From positions 1-22,895 of the IMG/VR virus record IMGVR_UViG_3300022934_000204: DNA of 22,895 nucleotides, one strand, 5' to 3'. The position numbers were made by a program, and so were the translations under genes. The stretch comes from a virus. The notes below the pieces were generated by a model, which did not search any database, was not told the DNA's origin, and saw nothing but the letters and a program-made list of their open reading frames with translations. Within the stretch, counting starts at the first letter, position 1; each line of letters starts with the position of its first letter. This document shows positions 1 to 7,607 of the stretch, piece by piece.

Positions 1-641
1 AAATTCAAGATGGTGTTCAAATAGAAAATGTTGACCTTGGTGTTTTTGGTGCTTCTCTTGAAGCTGGAATAAAAGCTGGTACTAGTCCAATTGAAGCTGC
101 AATTAGTGCAGCTGGTGATACGTTTAATTCAATGGCAGATTTCTTTAGAGGTAACTTATCTCAAGACGCAGCTAGAGCTGCAGCATCTAGATTAGCTGGT
201 GTTGCAGGAGATACAAATGCTTCTGCAGTAAGATCAGCATTACAAACAACACCTGCTCCAAACACTAGAGCAATTTTTAAATCAGTTAATATTAGAGAAT
301 TTTCTTTTACTTTTAATATGCTACCTAAAACAAGACAGGAAGCTCAAGAAATAGAAAATATTATTAAGTTTTTTAGATCAGAGCTTTATCCCGAAACTAT
401 TGATGTTGGTAATATTCCAGTAGCGTATAAGTTCCCAAATAAATTTGCTATTTCAATTCAGTATGGTGGGAAAGAAGTAGCAACTAAAATTCTAAATTCT
501 TATTTAAGAAATTTTCAAAGTAACTATAACCCCAGTGCTATGTCCTTTTATGAAGGTGGTTATTTCCAAGAGACTCAAATAACTATGAGCTTTGTTGAAG
601 CTAGAACTCTTGATAAGAAAGATATTGAGGGAGGTTATTAA
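1..641 (+). CDS. 48: Baseplate tail-tube cap protein, gp48-like (5' end outside window)
   Basis: The reading frame is open from the left edge (first full codon at base 3), so this is the C-terminal part, about 212 residues, of a longer protein; T4 gp48 is about 360 residues. The ATG at 132 is internal, because in-frame sequence before it (reading IQDGVQIENVDLG and onward) looks like normal coding. The region around FTFNMLPKTRQEAQEIENIIKFFR, followed by a beta-rich segment ending in ETQITMSFVEARTL, resembles the tube-like domain of T4 tail cap proteins gp48 and gp54, which share a fold with the tube protein. In T4 this protein caps the hub and starts tube polymerisation. The stop TAA overlaps the ATG of the gp53 homologue by one base (TAATG). 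A gp54-like identity is the main alternative. The family call rests on recalled motif resemblance. Confidence 0.68.
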   Translation, partial: IQDGVQIENVDLGVFGASLEAGIKAGTSPIEAAISAAGDTFNSMADFFRGNLSQDAARAAASRLAGVAGDTNASAVRSALQTTPAPNTRAIFKSVNIREFSFTFNMLPKTRQEAQEIENIIKFFRSELYPETIDVGNIPVAYKFPNKFAISIQYGGKEVATKILNSYLRNFQSNYNPSAMSFYEGGYFQETQITMSFVEARTLDKKDIEGGY

Positions 642-1363
642 TGTCTATTTTCTTTTCAAATTTTCCTCAAGTTTTGTATAATTTTGGAAATGAGGTAGAT
701 CAAAATGCATTTCAAAATATAAGTGCGTATGTGGATGTAATTGATCAAGCAAAAAATAACTCTACGCTTTATACAAAGCACACCATTCTTGATGGCGATA
801 GGCCAGATGTTTTATCACAAAAACTATATGGTCAGCCATATTATCATTGGACCTTTTATTTAATGAATGATAAGTTAAGAAGACAAGGTTGGCCATTGTC
901 GTATAGTGAAGTAGTTAATAAAGCAAAAGCAGATTATCCGAATAAGACACTTGTAACTCGAGATTTATTTTTTGAAAAGTTTAAAGTAGGTGATACTGTC
1001 ACTGGTATAGATTCAGCAGCTAAAGCTACAGTATTAAGAAGAAATTTAGATCTTGGTCAAATAGTAGTTAAACCAACTAATAGTTATACGTTTAATGATG
1101 GAGAGCTAATATCTGATGGAACAAATCAAATAACATTAACAAGTGTTTCTGAGGAATATAACTCAGCACATCACTATGAAGATGGTGATAAAAATGTAGT
1201 TGATATAGATCCAGAAGTAGGGCCTGGCTCTTTACTTACTGAAATTACTCATTTAAATCGTTATGAAGCAGCAAATGATGATTTAAAAGAGATTATAATC
1301 ATTAAGCCTTCTAACATTACAGAAATTACAAGAATATATGATCAGGCAATGTTAGGTGCATAA
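641..1363 (+). CDS. 53: Baseplate wedge subunit gp53
   Basis: A 240-residue protein, somewhat longer than T4 gp53 (196 residues). Residues about 45-80 carry the family signature: a LysM-like stretch with DGDRPDVLSQKLYGQPYYHW and then TFYLMND. In T4, gp53 is one of the last wedge proteins to add; it binds the gp6-gp7-gp25 core and links neighbouring wedges around the hub. The middle of this protein (about residues 110-170, KVGDTVTG to ISDGTNQITLTSV) is a beta-rich segment that looks like an insertion and may account for the extra length. The start ATG overlaps the preceding stop by one base, and the stop TAA at 1361-1363 overlaps the next ATG in the same way, so translation is probably coupled across three genes. 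Confidence 0.85.
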   Translation: MSIFFSNFPQVLYNFGNEVDQNAFQNISAYVDVIDQAKNNSTLYTKHTILDGDRPDVLSQKLYGQPYYHWTFYLMNDKLRRQGWPLSYSEVVNKAKADYPNKTLVTRDLFFEKFKVGDTVTGIDSAAKATVLRRNLDLGQIVVKPTNSYTFNDGELISDGTNQITLTSVSEEYNSAHHYEDGDKNVVDIDPEVGPGSLLTEITHLNRYEAANDDLKEIIIIKPSNITEITRIYDQAMLGA

Positions 1364-2685
1364 TGGTAGAGAACACAACACCTTTTGACTTTCAAATAGT
1401 AAAGGTTGTAATTTCTGCAGAGAGATTACGCTTTGTTGTAGACATTGCTAGAGTCATTAGTGAAATAAACATTTACGAACATGTAGATAAACCTTTTTTA
1501 ACTGGTAACATAGTATTTAATGACAATGATAATTTATATAATGAAATTAATTGGCTTGGCACAGAAAAGATTGAGATTACTATTAAAACTGACGAAGGAA
1601 GTAAAGATACTATAACTCGTAAGTTTAGAGTTTTAAAAATTAATCAGGCTATAAAATCAAACGATCAAAATGAAACGTTTATGATTGATATTGTTGAAGA
1701 GCATGCTTACTTATCATCATTAAAGAAAGTACAAAAATCTTATGAAGGCTATCATGTAGAAATTATAGAAAAAATTCTAAAAGATAATTTAAATCTTGAA
1801 TTGATGTATGATAAAAATAAACCTTTTACAGGGTTTAAAAAGAAAAGAGTCATTGTTCCAAATATGACACCGTTTGAAGCTGCGAATTGGGTAAAAGACG
1901 GTGCACCAGATGCATTTGGTTCTCCTTATTATTTGTACGCAACAATTGCTGATGAAAAAATTAGATATATTGATTTAGAAACAATACTAAATTTAAATCC
2001 AATGAATCCTAATACGCCTTACATTTTTTCTCAAGCGTATGGTGGTAAAAGTTCTGATTTTAATTTAATAGATCAAGGTTATATTATTCAAACATATAAG
2101 ACTGCTAATACTGAAAATATGCTTAATCTTGTAAAAAAAGGATACGTTGGAGCAAATTGGAACTTTTTTGATTTATATAAAGGTGACCAATATGAAATAC
2201 GTCATGATATAAGTGAAACTTTTGCAGAAATGGTAAGTAGACGTGTTTTTCCGCCGCAACAAAATGATCCGGTTTATGACGAAGACGCAAATTTACATAG
2301 CAATATTTCTAGAGAAATGAATCAAATTGCTACAAGTCGAATTTATACAGATTGGGAAACATATGGAAGTTATCATGAAGAAGAAAGTGATGATTTGCAT
2401 AAAAATAAAGTTGTTCAAAAATCATTAAGAAACTTTATGCTAAAATCTCCAATTCATATAAACGTGCCAGGTCGAAATTTTTTGAGAAAAGATCAAAACA
2501 TGACAATTGGGAATATTATTAATTTAAGATTTCATACAAATGATGATCAAGATCAAGAAATGATAGACCATAAAAGAACTGGTGAATATATGATTTATGC
2601 AGCAAGGCATGTATTTACGGCAAATAGATATACAGTTAATTTAACTTGTGCAAAAATGGCTCAAGAGCAAGGTGTTGAGCAATGA
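1363..2685 (+). CDS. Baseplate central hub protein, gp27-like
   Basis: A 440-residue protein between gp53 and the gp5 homologue. The N-terminal half (from FDFQIVKVVISAERLRFVVDI through YEHVDKPFLTGNIVFNDN and WLGTEKIEITI) reads as repeated beta strands of the tube-like fold seen in T4 gp27 and other contractile-tail hub proteins. The C-terminal part (LKSPIHINVPGRNFLRKDQ, INLRFHTND, GEYMIYAARHVFTANRYTVNLTCAK) again has hub-like strands. T4 gp27 has 391 residues and forms a trimeric ring that carries the gp5 spike, which fits the position directly before the gp5 gene. The start overlaps the gp53 stop by one base and the end overlaps the next gene by four bases (ATGA). The role is inferred from strand pattern, size and synteny; overall sequence similarity to T4 gp27 is not obvious by eye. 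Confidence 0.6.
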   Translation: MVENTTPFDFQIVKVVISAERLRFVVDIARVISEINIYEHVDKPFLTGNIVFNDNDNLYNEINWLGTEKIEITIKTDEGSKDTITRKFRVLKINQAIKSNDQNETFMIDIVEEHAYLSSLKKVQKSYEGYHVEIIEKILKDNLNLELMYDKNKPFTGFKKKRVIVPNMTPFEAANWVKDGAPDAFGSPYYLYATIADEKIRYIDLETILNLNPMNPNTPYIFSQAYGGKSSDFNLIDQGYIIQTYKTANTENMLNLVKKGYVGANWNFFDLYKGDQYEIRHDISETFAEMVSRRVFPPQQNDPVYDEDANLHSNISREMNQIATSRIYTDWETYGSYHEEESDDLHKNKVVQKSLRNFMLKSPIHINVPGRNFLRKDQNMTIGNIINLRFHTNDDQDQEMIDHKRTGEYMIYAARHVFTANRYTVNLTCAKMAQEQGVEQ

Positions 2686-3608
2686 TGAAATCTATTCATA
2701 AAGAACATTACGGTGAAGACTTTTATTGGTTTATAGGTAAAGTAGTAAATGATTTAGATCCTGAATTTTTAGGAAGAGTTCAGGTTAGAGTTTATGGGAT
2801 TCACTCACAAAGTCAAGATGATTTGCCTAATGCACATTTACCTTGGGCTCAATGTTTAATTCCTAGCACTGAAGGTGGAATTTCTGGGATTGGAAAACAC
2901 GCAAAGATTTTACCAGGAGCTTTAGTTTTTGGATTTTTTATGGATGGTAGGTCATGTCAAATCCCATTTATTCTTGGTTCTATACACCACACTGAAACAC
3001 ACATAGGCGGTTCTAATAATGCGACTGAAGCAAACCCAGATGTATTTGATCCAAGAGGAAGAGATCAAATTCCTGGTGTAACACCGTCAGCTGGAAGTGG
3101 CCAAACTTCTTCTGCACCAGGTAATTCTAATAGAATTGATACAGCATTACCGGGAGGAACACCTGCTGAAAAGATTTTTAATTTCTTTACAAGAAATGGA
3201 CTAACCCCAGCACAGGCTTCAGGGTTTATTGGTAACTTTTATGCTGAGTCAAGTTTAAATCCTGCAGCAAGAAATCCAAATGATAAAGGAAAAGTTTCTG
3301 AAGGTTTAGCTCAGTGGAGAGGATCAAGAAGAGACGATCTTATAGCGTATTCACAACAAAATGGATTGGATTATAAAACTTTAGATGCGCAATTAAATTT
3401 TGTGATGCATGAGTTAAGAACAACTGAAACAAAAGCTTCAGGCGAAATTAAAAAAGCAACAACACCAAAAGAAGCAGCAATAGCTGTTTCAAGATATTAT
3501 GAAAGACCAGAATTTGAAATTGTAAACGGCCAATATACATCTCCATCTCTTAATGTAAGAACAGACACCGCAATAGATGCATATAATAGATTTGCAAGAG
3601 GAAGTTAA
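2682..3608 (+). CDS. 5: gp5-like hub OB-fold protein with tail lysozyme domain, lacking the needle
   Basis: A 308-residue protein with two clear parts. Residues about 10-110 (FYWFIGKVVNDLDPEFLGRV, VRVYGIHS, LPWAQCLIPSTEGG, LPGALVFGFFMDG) form the OB-fold domain of gp5/VgrG-type spike proteins. A Gly/Ser/Asn-rich linker (about 111-155) follows. Residues about 158-305 (TPAEKIFNFFTRNGLTPAQASGFIGNF, then AESSLNP, then GLAQW) resemble the phage tail lysozyme family Phage_lysozyme2; Glu189 in AESSLNP is the likely catalytic acid, as in goose-type lysozymes. T4 gp5 instead has a T4L-type lysozyme and then a C-terminal triple beta-helix. Here the polypeptide stops after the lysozyme, so the needle must come from another gene, probably 5121-7142. 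The first of two adjacent ATG codons (2682, 2685) is taken as start. Expected role: local peptidoglycan digestion during tail penetration. Confidence 0.82.
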   Translation: MMKSIHKEHYGEDFYWFIGKVVNDLDPEFLGRVQVRVYGIHSQSQDDLPNAHLPWAQCLIPSTEGGISGIGKHAKILPGALVFGFFMDGRSCQIPFILGSIHHTETHIGGSNNATEANPDVFDPRGRDQIPGVTPSAGSGQTSSAPGNSNRIDTALPGGTPAEKIFNFFTRNGLTPAQASGFIGNFYAESSLNPAARNPNDKGKVSEGLAQWRGSRRDDLIAYSQQNGLDYKTLDAQLNFVMHELRTTETKASGEIKKATTPKEAAIAVSRYYERPEFEIVNGQYTSPSLNVRTDTAIDAYNRFARGS

Positions 3609-3610
3609 TA

Positions 3611-5110
3611 ATGATTAAAGTATCTATAAACATTCCAACTTTACAAGTTAATGATATATTATCTAATATTCCTATTGTATCAGATATTGTAACTTTACAA
3701 TCTCAAATTGATGGAATAGCTGGAGAAATAAATTCTGTTAAACAAGCAATTCTTGGAAATTCTTTAGGTGAAGTTATTAGTGGTTTAGAATCATTAACAC
3801 AAAACATTGATCAGTTTACAACTGGTCTTGAAAGAATTCCTGGAATGGCTACTGTCACACCAAGTGTACCGGGTTTTGAAAATATTTTAACTAAAACTGT
3901 TTCATCACAAACCGACTTAAATAAAATAACTGGAAATGGTGTTCAAAACGGTTCTTTATTTGAAATAGTAATATCTACAGCACCAAGATCTGTAAAAAGT
4001 GGCATGTATCAAAAGTTAGGAAAAACACCAGATTATAGTGTCGTTGATCCTATAATACCTTCTGAATTTAAGTCTAATTCTTCTAAAGCGTTTGATGCAG
4101 TTGAACAAGCTAATGCTGCAATAACAAATATTGTAAATGAAGTCAATAGCGCTGTTAGTAATTTACAAATTAATGTAAATACTGCAGTTGGCAGTGTTAG
4201 TGTTAATCCTTTGGATTCTGTATCTCTTAAAGTAGATAATTATATAGAAAGACAAATAAGAGAAGTTACAAATAATGATATTCCTGAAGATATAGTTTAT
4301 TCTGCTACAAGAAGTATTAGTATTGATAAGGATCCGACTTCAGCAATAAACAAAATAGAACCATATAAAAAAGTAACTTCTCCAGAACTAGAAGAAGCTA
4401 TTTCTAGTTTGCCAATTAGCCCATCAAGTCAAATTGAATCGTATTCACCGGCAACAAAAGATTTTGGTCAAAGTTCTGAAAAAATTAAAACAGTGAGGTC
4501 AGCGCCATCTTCATGGAAAGGCGCATCTACAGATTTAAGAACATATAAGTTTGAGGCTGTTAGTTCAGTTGAAGAATTAATTTCTGAGTTTAGAACTATT
4601 ACTAGACCAATTACAGAATTTGTTGCACACTGGACTGCAAACTATAATGATCAAGGCCATGTAGGTGCAAAACAAATGCATGAAGTTGCAGTAGCAAGAG
4701 GATTTTCTGGTTGCTCTTATCATTATGTTGTCAAAAAAGATGGGACAATTGAAAGAGGCAGACCTGTAAATATAGAAGGTGCACACAGTTTAAATGGTCA
4801 CAATAAATATAGTATTGCTATATCATTTGTAGCAGGATATAACTGTAATGCTGGCACACCGCATCCTGAAAGATATGTTAGTGCGCAATCAATAACTCCG
4901 GCTCAAATGGCAGCGTTTGATAAATTTTGCGGAGCTTTTTATTCTGTTTGGCCAGGTGGTCAGGCATATGGGCATAACGATACAGACCCAAGAAGAAAAG
5001 TTGATCCTGGATTTGATGTACCAGAATATGTTAAAACCAAATTTGGAAAATTCAATGTTCTTGCTGCAGCGCAAGGTCCTTTGACTCCTGGACAATTAGC
5101 ATTAGTATAG
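3611..5110 (+). CDS. Baseplate-associated protein with C-terminal N-acetylmuramoyl-L-alanine amidase domain
   Basis: A 499-residue protein. Residues about 335-480 match the zinc amidase family Amidase_2 (AmpD/T7 lysozyme/PGRP). His340 (FVAHWT) is the first zinc ligand, HYVVKKDGTIERGRP (371 onward) is the usual core strand, and His455 (YGHNDTDP) with Asp465 (KVDPG) are the other two ligands; Asp in place of Cys is the AmpD-type arrangement. These enzymes cut the amide bond between MurNAc and L-Ala. Residues 1-110 contain amphipathic helices, and about 155-230 look helical or coiled; these parts I do not recognise and they may bind the hub. No signal peptide or membrane segment is visible, so action as part of the particle is more likely than free export. 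Start ATG follows AGAGGAAG about 8 bases upstream. It lies between the gp5-like gene and the needle-like gene. Confidence 0.8.
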   Translation: MIKVSINIPTLQVNDILSNIPIVSDIVTLQSQIDGIAGEINSVKQAILGNSLGEVISGLESLTQNIDQFTTGLERIPGMATVTPSVPGFENILTKTVSSQTDLNKITGNGVQNGSLFEIVISTAPRSVKSGMYQKLGKTPDYSVVDPIIPSEFKSNSSKAFDAVEQANAAITNIVNEVNSAVSNLQINVNTAVGSVSVNPLDSVSLKVDNYIERQIREVTNNDIPEDIVYSATRSISIDKDPTSAINKIEPYKKVTSPELEEAISSLPISPSSQIESYSPATKDFGQSSEKIKTVRSAPSSWKGASTDLRTYKFEAVSSVEELISEFRTITRPITEFVAHWTANYNDQGHVGAKQMHEVAVARGFSGCSYHYVVKKDGTIERGRPVNIEGAHSLNGHNKYSIAISFVAGYNCNAGTPHPERYVSAQSITPAQMAAFDKFCGAFYSVWPGGQAYGHNDTDPRRKVDPGFDVPEYVKTKFGKFNVLAAAQGPLTPGQLALV

Positions 5111-5120
5111 GAAATTAAAT

Positions 5121-7142
5121 ATGGCTGATAACGAAGACTTAACACTTGAAGATCAAATCGCTCTCTATGGCCAAGGTAGAGTAAATTCTACAGGTCGTGC
5201 AGATGGTGTGTCAGTAGATCCTACTCAGCAATATCCTATTTATGATAATGAGCCTTCTTATAATAAATCAGCCCGTGGTGTTGATATTAATAATCTTGAT
5301 ATTAAGTTAAGTAAGCCAGAAATACCAAATAGTATTCAACAAGATATTTCTTCACAATACCCAAAAGTTAAAATTGACCAAACTCCAAGTGGGCATATTT
5401 TTGAATTAAATGATACACCAGGTGGTGATAGAATTTTACTTAAGCATAATACTGGTTCTGGTTATGATATTCGTCCAGATGGTACAATTGTAACAAGTTC
5501 TAAATCCGATCAAGTTCAAATTGTTGGAGAAGAATTTCATTTAGTTGTTGGCGGTGATGGTAAATTAACATTTTATGGCAATTTAGATTTAAAAGTTACT
5601 GGCGATATGAATATGGATGTTGGTGGTAACTTTATAATGAAAGTAAGAGGATCAGTTATTGCAGATGTTTTTGGATCAGTAACTAAAAAAATAGTTGGAA
5701 ATGTTCGAGAAACAATAAAAGGAATATATCAGGCTTATCGTCTTGGAAGATCTATTAATATTACTTTAGGTGGTTTTAGTAATTACGTTAAAGGCAATTT
5801 TAAGCAATTAGTGCATGGAGAAGCTGCGTATAATCATAAAGATAATGTTAATTTTACTGGTGAAACAGATTTAGATATATCTTCCAATAATATGAATTTA
5901 GCTGCAAGAGACATTTCAGTTTTTGGTGATACTGGTACAATTGGTGGAGAAAATATTATAATGTACAATTATAATATGCATACTAAGAAAACTGTTTGGA
6001 CCGAAACAATGGATTTCACAGCCATTTATGGCACAACAGTACATGCCGATTTAAGAGGCACTGCTACTGCTGCAAAGAGAGCAGGTGTTGCTGGTGGTTT
6101 AGGCGGAGGTGGTGTTCCAGGCTTAACTAATAACACTACGGCCAGAGATACAAAAGCAACAGCATTACCAACAGGTGCTTTGTTAAATGACTATTTAGAT
6201 AATTCGAGTAGAGGAACTAGAAAAGTTAGTATTGACGAAGATGGTGGTATTGCTCGTTCTATTGATTTTTCTGAAGATTATGGTAATGTAGTAGATAGAG
6301 AACTTGATCCTAGAGAAACAAAAGCTAAATTAAAAAATCCAGCTAATTTTGAAAATGATAAGTTTGTTTCAGAACAAATTGCAGCTGGCAACTTATCTCC
6401 GGATTATGCAAATTCTTCTCCAGGTCCTGTAGCTAGAGTTGCAGGGCAAAGTCAAACTGTAAATGTTGGCCAAACGTTAATTGGAAGTAGAACACAATAT
6501 TCTGATGCAAAATATAAGCAGTCTTCAGGATCTACAAAAAGAAAAATTAATACATTTGTTGCTGATAGGAATTATGATCCAAATAAATTAACTGAAATTA
6601 CTGCAGCTACAAAATTAAGTAAAGGTATGCCTATTTCAAGATTTCTTGGTGGATATGGTGATGCATCAAATTTAAATCACATAACAAGTTTAAGTGAAAA
6701 ACAACAAATTGCTCGAAATTTGTTACCTCATACTTTAATTGTTAATACCTTTAATTTACTTGATTCTTTTAATGGATATAATCTTGTTATAGCTGAAGGA
6801 CTATATAAACAATATGATGGAGAAACAATCACACCAGAAAGCGTCTTAGATTATCGGAAAGTTGGTAGAGCTATAGTTTATGAAGTTTATAAAACTTCTA
6901 CAGGACAGCCATCACCAGAAAAGCTTTTTGAATTTGCAGAGTTTTTAAAAGATTCTTTCCAATATCAAGAATTATCACTTAGGTATGATAGTTTTGATCC
7001 AAGAAAAGCAAACAAAGAATCGCAACTTGTTGTAATTACTCCTGAAGTTCCTGCTGATTATAGTGTAAAGTATGATATGAAACTTTCTACATATTACAAC
7101 GAATCTAAACAGAGTGATGAAGCACTCGTAGAATTTATATAA
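5121..7142 (+). CDS. Probable tail spike/needle protein with beta-helical region (gp5 C-terminal-like)
   Basis: A 673-residue protein. Residues about 95-300 contain short repeating beta strands with regular turns (HIFELNDTPGGDRILLKHNTG, GTIVTSSKSDQVQIVG, KLTFYGNLDLKVTGDMNMDVGG, NITLGGFSNYVKGN, DLDISSNNMNLAARDI), the pattern of the triple-stranded beta-helix at the C-terminus of T4 gp5 and of VgrG proteins. A Gly-rich break follows (about 322-335), then a mainly polar region, then a folded-looking domain at about 475-660 (SRFLGGYGDAS, LLPHTLIVNTFN, GRAIVYEVYKT, FEFAEFLKDSFQYQELSLRYD, QLVVITPEVP) that I cannot assign. The Q/K/D-rich N-terminus (1-90) lacks a signal peptide. The start follows AGGA at 5109-5112. 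I infer it supplies the membrane-puncturing needle missing from the gp5-like protein at 2682-3608. The stop codon overlaps a late promoter box. Confidence 0.68.
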   Translation: MADNEDLTLEDQIALYGQGRVNSTGRADGVSVDPTQQYPIYDNEPSYNKSARGVDINNLDIKLSKPEIPNSIQQDISSQYPKVKIDQTPSGHIFELNDTPGGDRILLKHNTGSGYDIRPDGTIVTSSKSDQVQIVGEEFHLVVGGDGKLTFYGNLDLKVTGDMNMDVGGNFIMKVRGSVIADVFGSVTKKIVGNVRETIKGIYQAYRLGRSINITLGGFSNYVKGNFKQLVHGEAAYNHKDNVNFTGETDLDISSNNMNLAARDISVFGDTGTIGGENIIMYNYNMHTKKTVWTETMDFTAIYGTTVHADLRGTATAAKRAGVAGGLGGGGVPGLTNNTTARDTKATALPTGALLNDYLDNSSRGTRKVSIDEDGGIARSIDFSEDYGNVVDRELDPRETKAKLKNPANFENDKFVSEQIAAGNLSPDYANSSPGPVARVAGQSQTVNVGQTLIGSRTQYSDAKYKQSSGSTKRKINTFVADRNYDPNKLTEITAATKLSKGMPISRFLGGYGDASNLNHITSLSEKQQIARNLLPHTLIVNTFNLLDSFNGYNLVIAEGLYKQYDGETITPESVLDYRKVGRAIVYEVYKTSTGQPSPEKLFEFAEFLKDSFQYQELSLRYDSFDPRKANKESQLVVITPEVPADYSVKYDMKLSTYYNESKQSDEALVEFI

Positions 7143-7145
7143 ATA
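7138..7145 (+). promoter_or_regulatory. T4-type late promoter upstream of gp25
   Basis: The exact octamer TATAAATA, the -10 element recognised by the T4-family late sigma factor gp55, which needs no -35 box. It overlaps the stop codon of the needle-like gene (TAA at 7140-7142) and sits about 19 bases before the gp25 start, leaving a leader of roughly a dozen bases. It marks the start of the wedge transcription unit. Confidence 0.78.
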
Positions 7146-7163
7146 AAGTAAAAAGAGTTTCAG

Positions 7164-7607
7164 ATGGTAACAAAATCTTTTTCGACAGAAGATGGAAATT
7201 TAAGTAGTTCGAGCATAGTTTCGGCTCGAACTATTTATTTTAAAGATATTGATTTGTCTATGGAACTTAAGACATCAGGCGATGTCTATAAAAAAACTCA
7301 TGCTTCGGCTGTTAAGCAATCTGTGAAAAATATTATTATGACTAATTTTTATGAAAAACCATTTGACCCATTTTTTGGGGCTAATATATCTGGTTTATTA
7401 TTTGAATTAGCTAATGACTTAACAGGTGAAGAAATAAAAAATAATGTAATAAGTGCTATTGAATATTATGAGCCAAGAGCTGAAATTTTAGATTTGCAAG
7501 TAAATGCAAAACCTGATAATAATTCAATTTCAGTTCGTTTAGAATTTAAAGTAATAAATGGTGAAGAAATTATAGTACTGCAAACATCTCTATCAAGGTT
7601 AAGATAA
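7164..7607 (+). CDS. 25: Baseplate wedge subunit gp25
   Basis: A 147-residue protein, slightly longer than T4 gp25 (132 residues). The family core is clear: FKDIDLSMEL near residue 26, then VKNIIMTNFYEKPFDPFFGANISGLLFEL (about 54-82) and the conserved EPR motif at 103-105 (AIEYYEPRAEILDL). gp25 is the sheath-initiating wedge protein; its lysozyme-like fold carries no known enzyme activity and forms the inner baseplate ring with gp6 and gp7. The gene follows a late promoter, and a ten-base-pair inverted repeat lies within its first 25 codons (7205-7233). It ends one base before the gp6 start codon, so the two are probably co-translated. Order gp25-gp6-gp7-like matches the conserved core of contractile injection systems. 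Confidence 0.93.
   Translation: MVTKSFSTEDGNLSSSSIVSARTIYFKDIDLSMELKTSGDVYKKTHASAVKQSVKNIIMTNFYEKPFDPFFGANISGLLFELANDLTGEEIKNNVISAIEYYEPRAEILDLQVNAKPDNNSISVRLEFKVINGEEIIVLQTSLSRLR
7205..7233 (+). repeat. Ten-base-pair inverted repeat with T-rich tail inside gp25 start region
   Basis: Arms TAGTTCGAGC (7205-7214) and GCTCGAACTA (7224-7233) are perfectly complementary around a nine-base loop. TTTATTTT follows directly at 7234-7241, so the RNA looks like an intrinsic terminator or attenuator. It lies inside codons 14-24 of gp25, about 60 bases downstream of the late promoter box. The structure is seen directly; its function is inference. Confidence 0.6.

Noticed and set aside
132-641. Independent 169-residue gene starting at ATG 132
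   Set aside because: The frame is open upstream to the window edge with normal coding character, and the tail cap family is much longer, so ATG 132 is internal.
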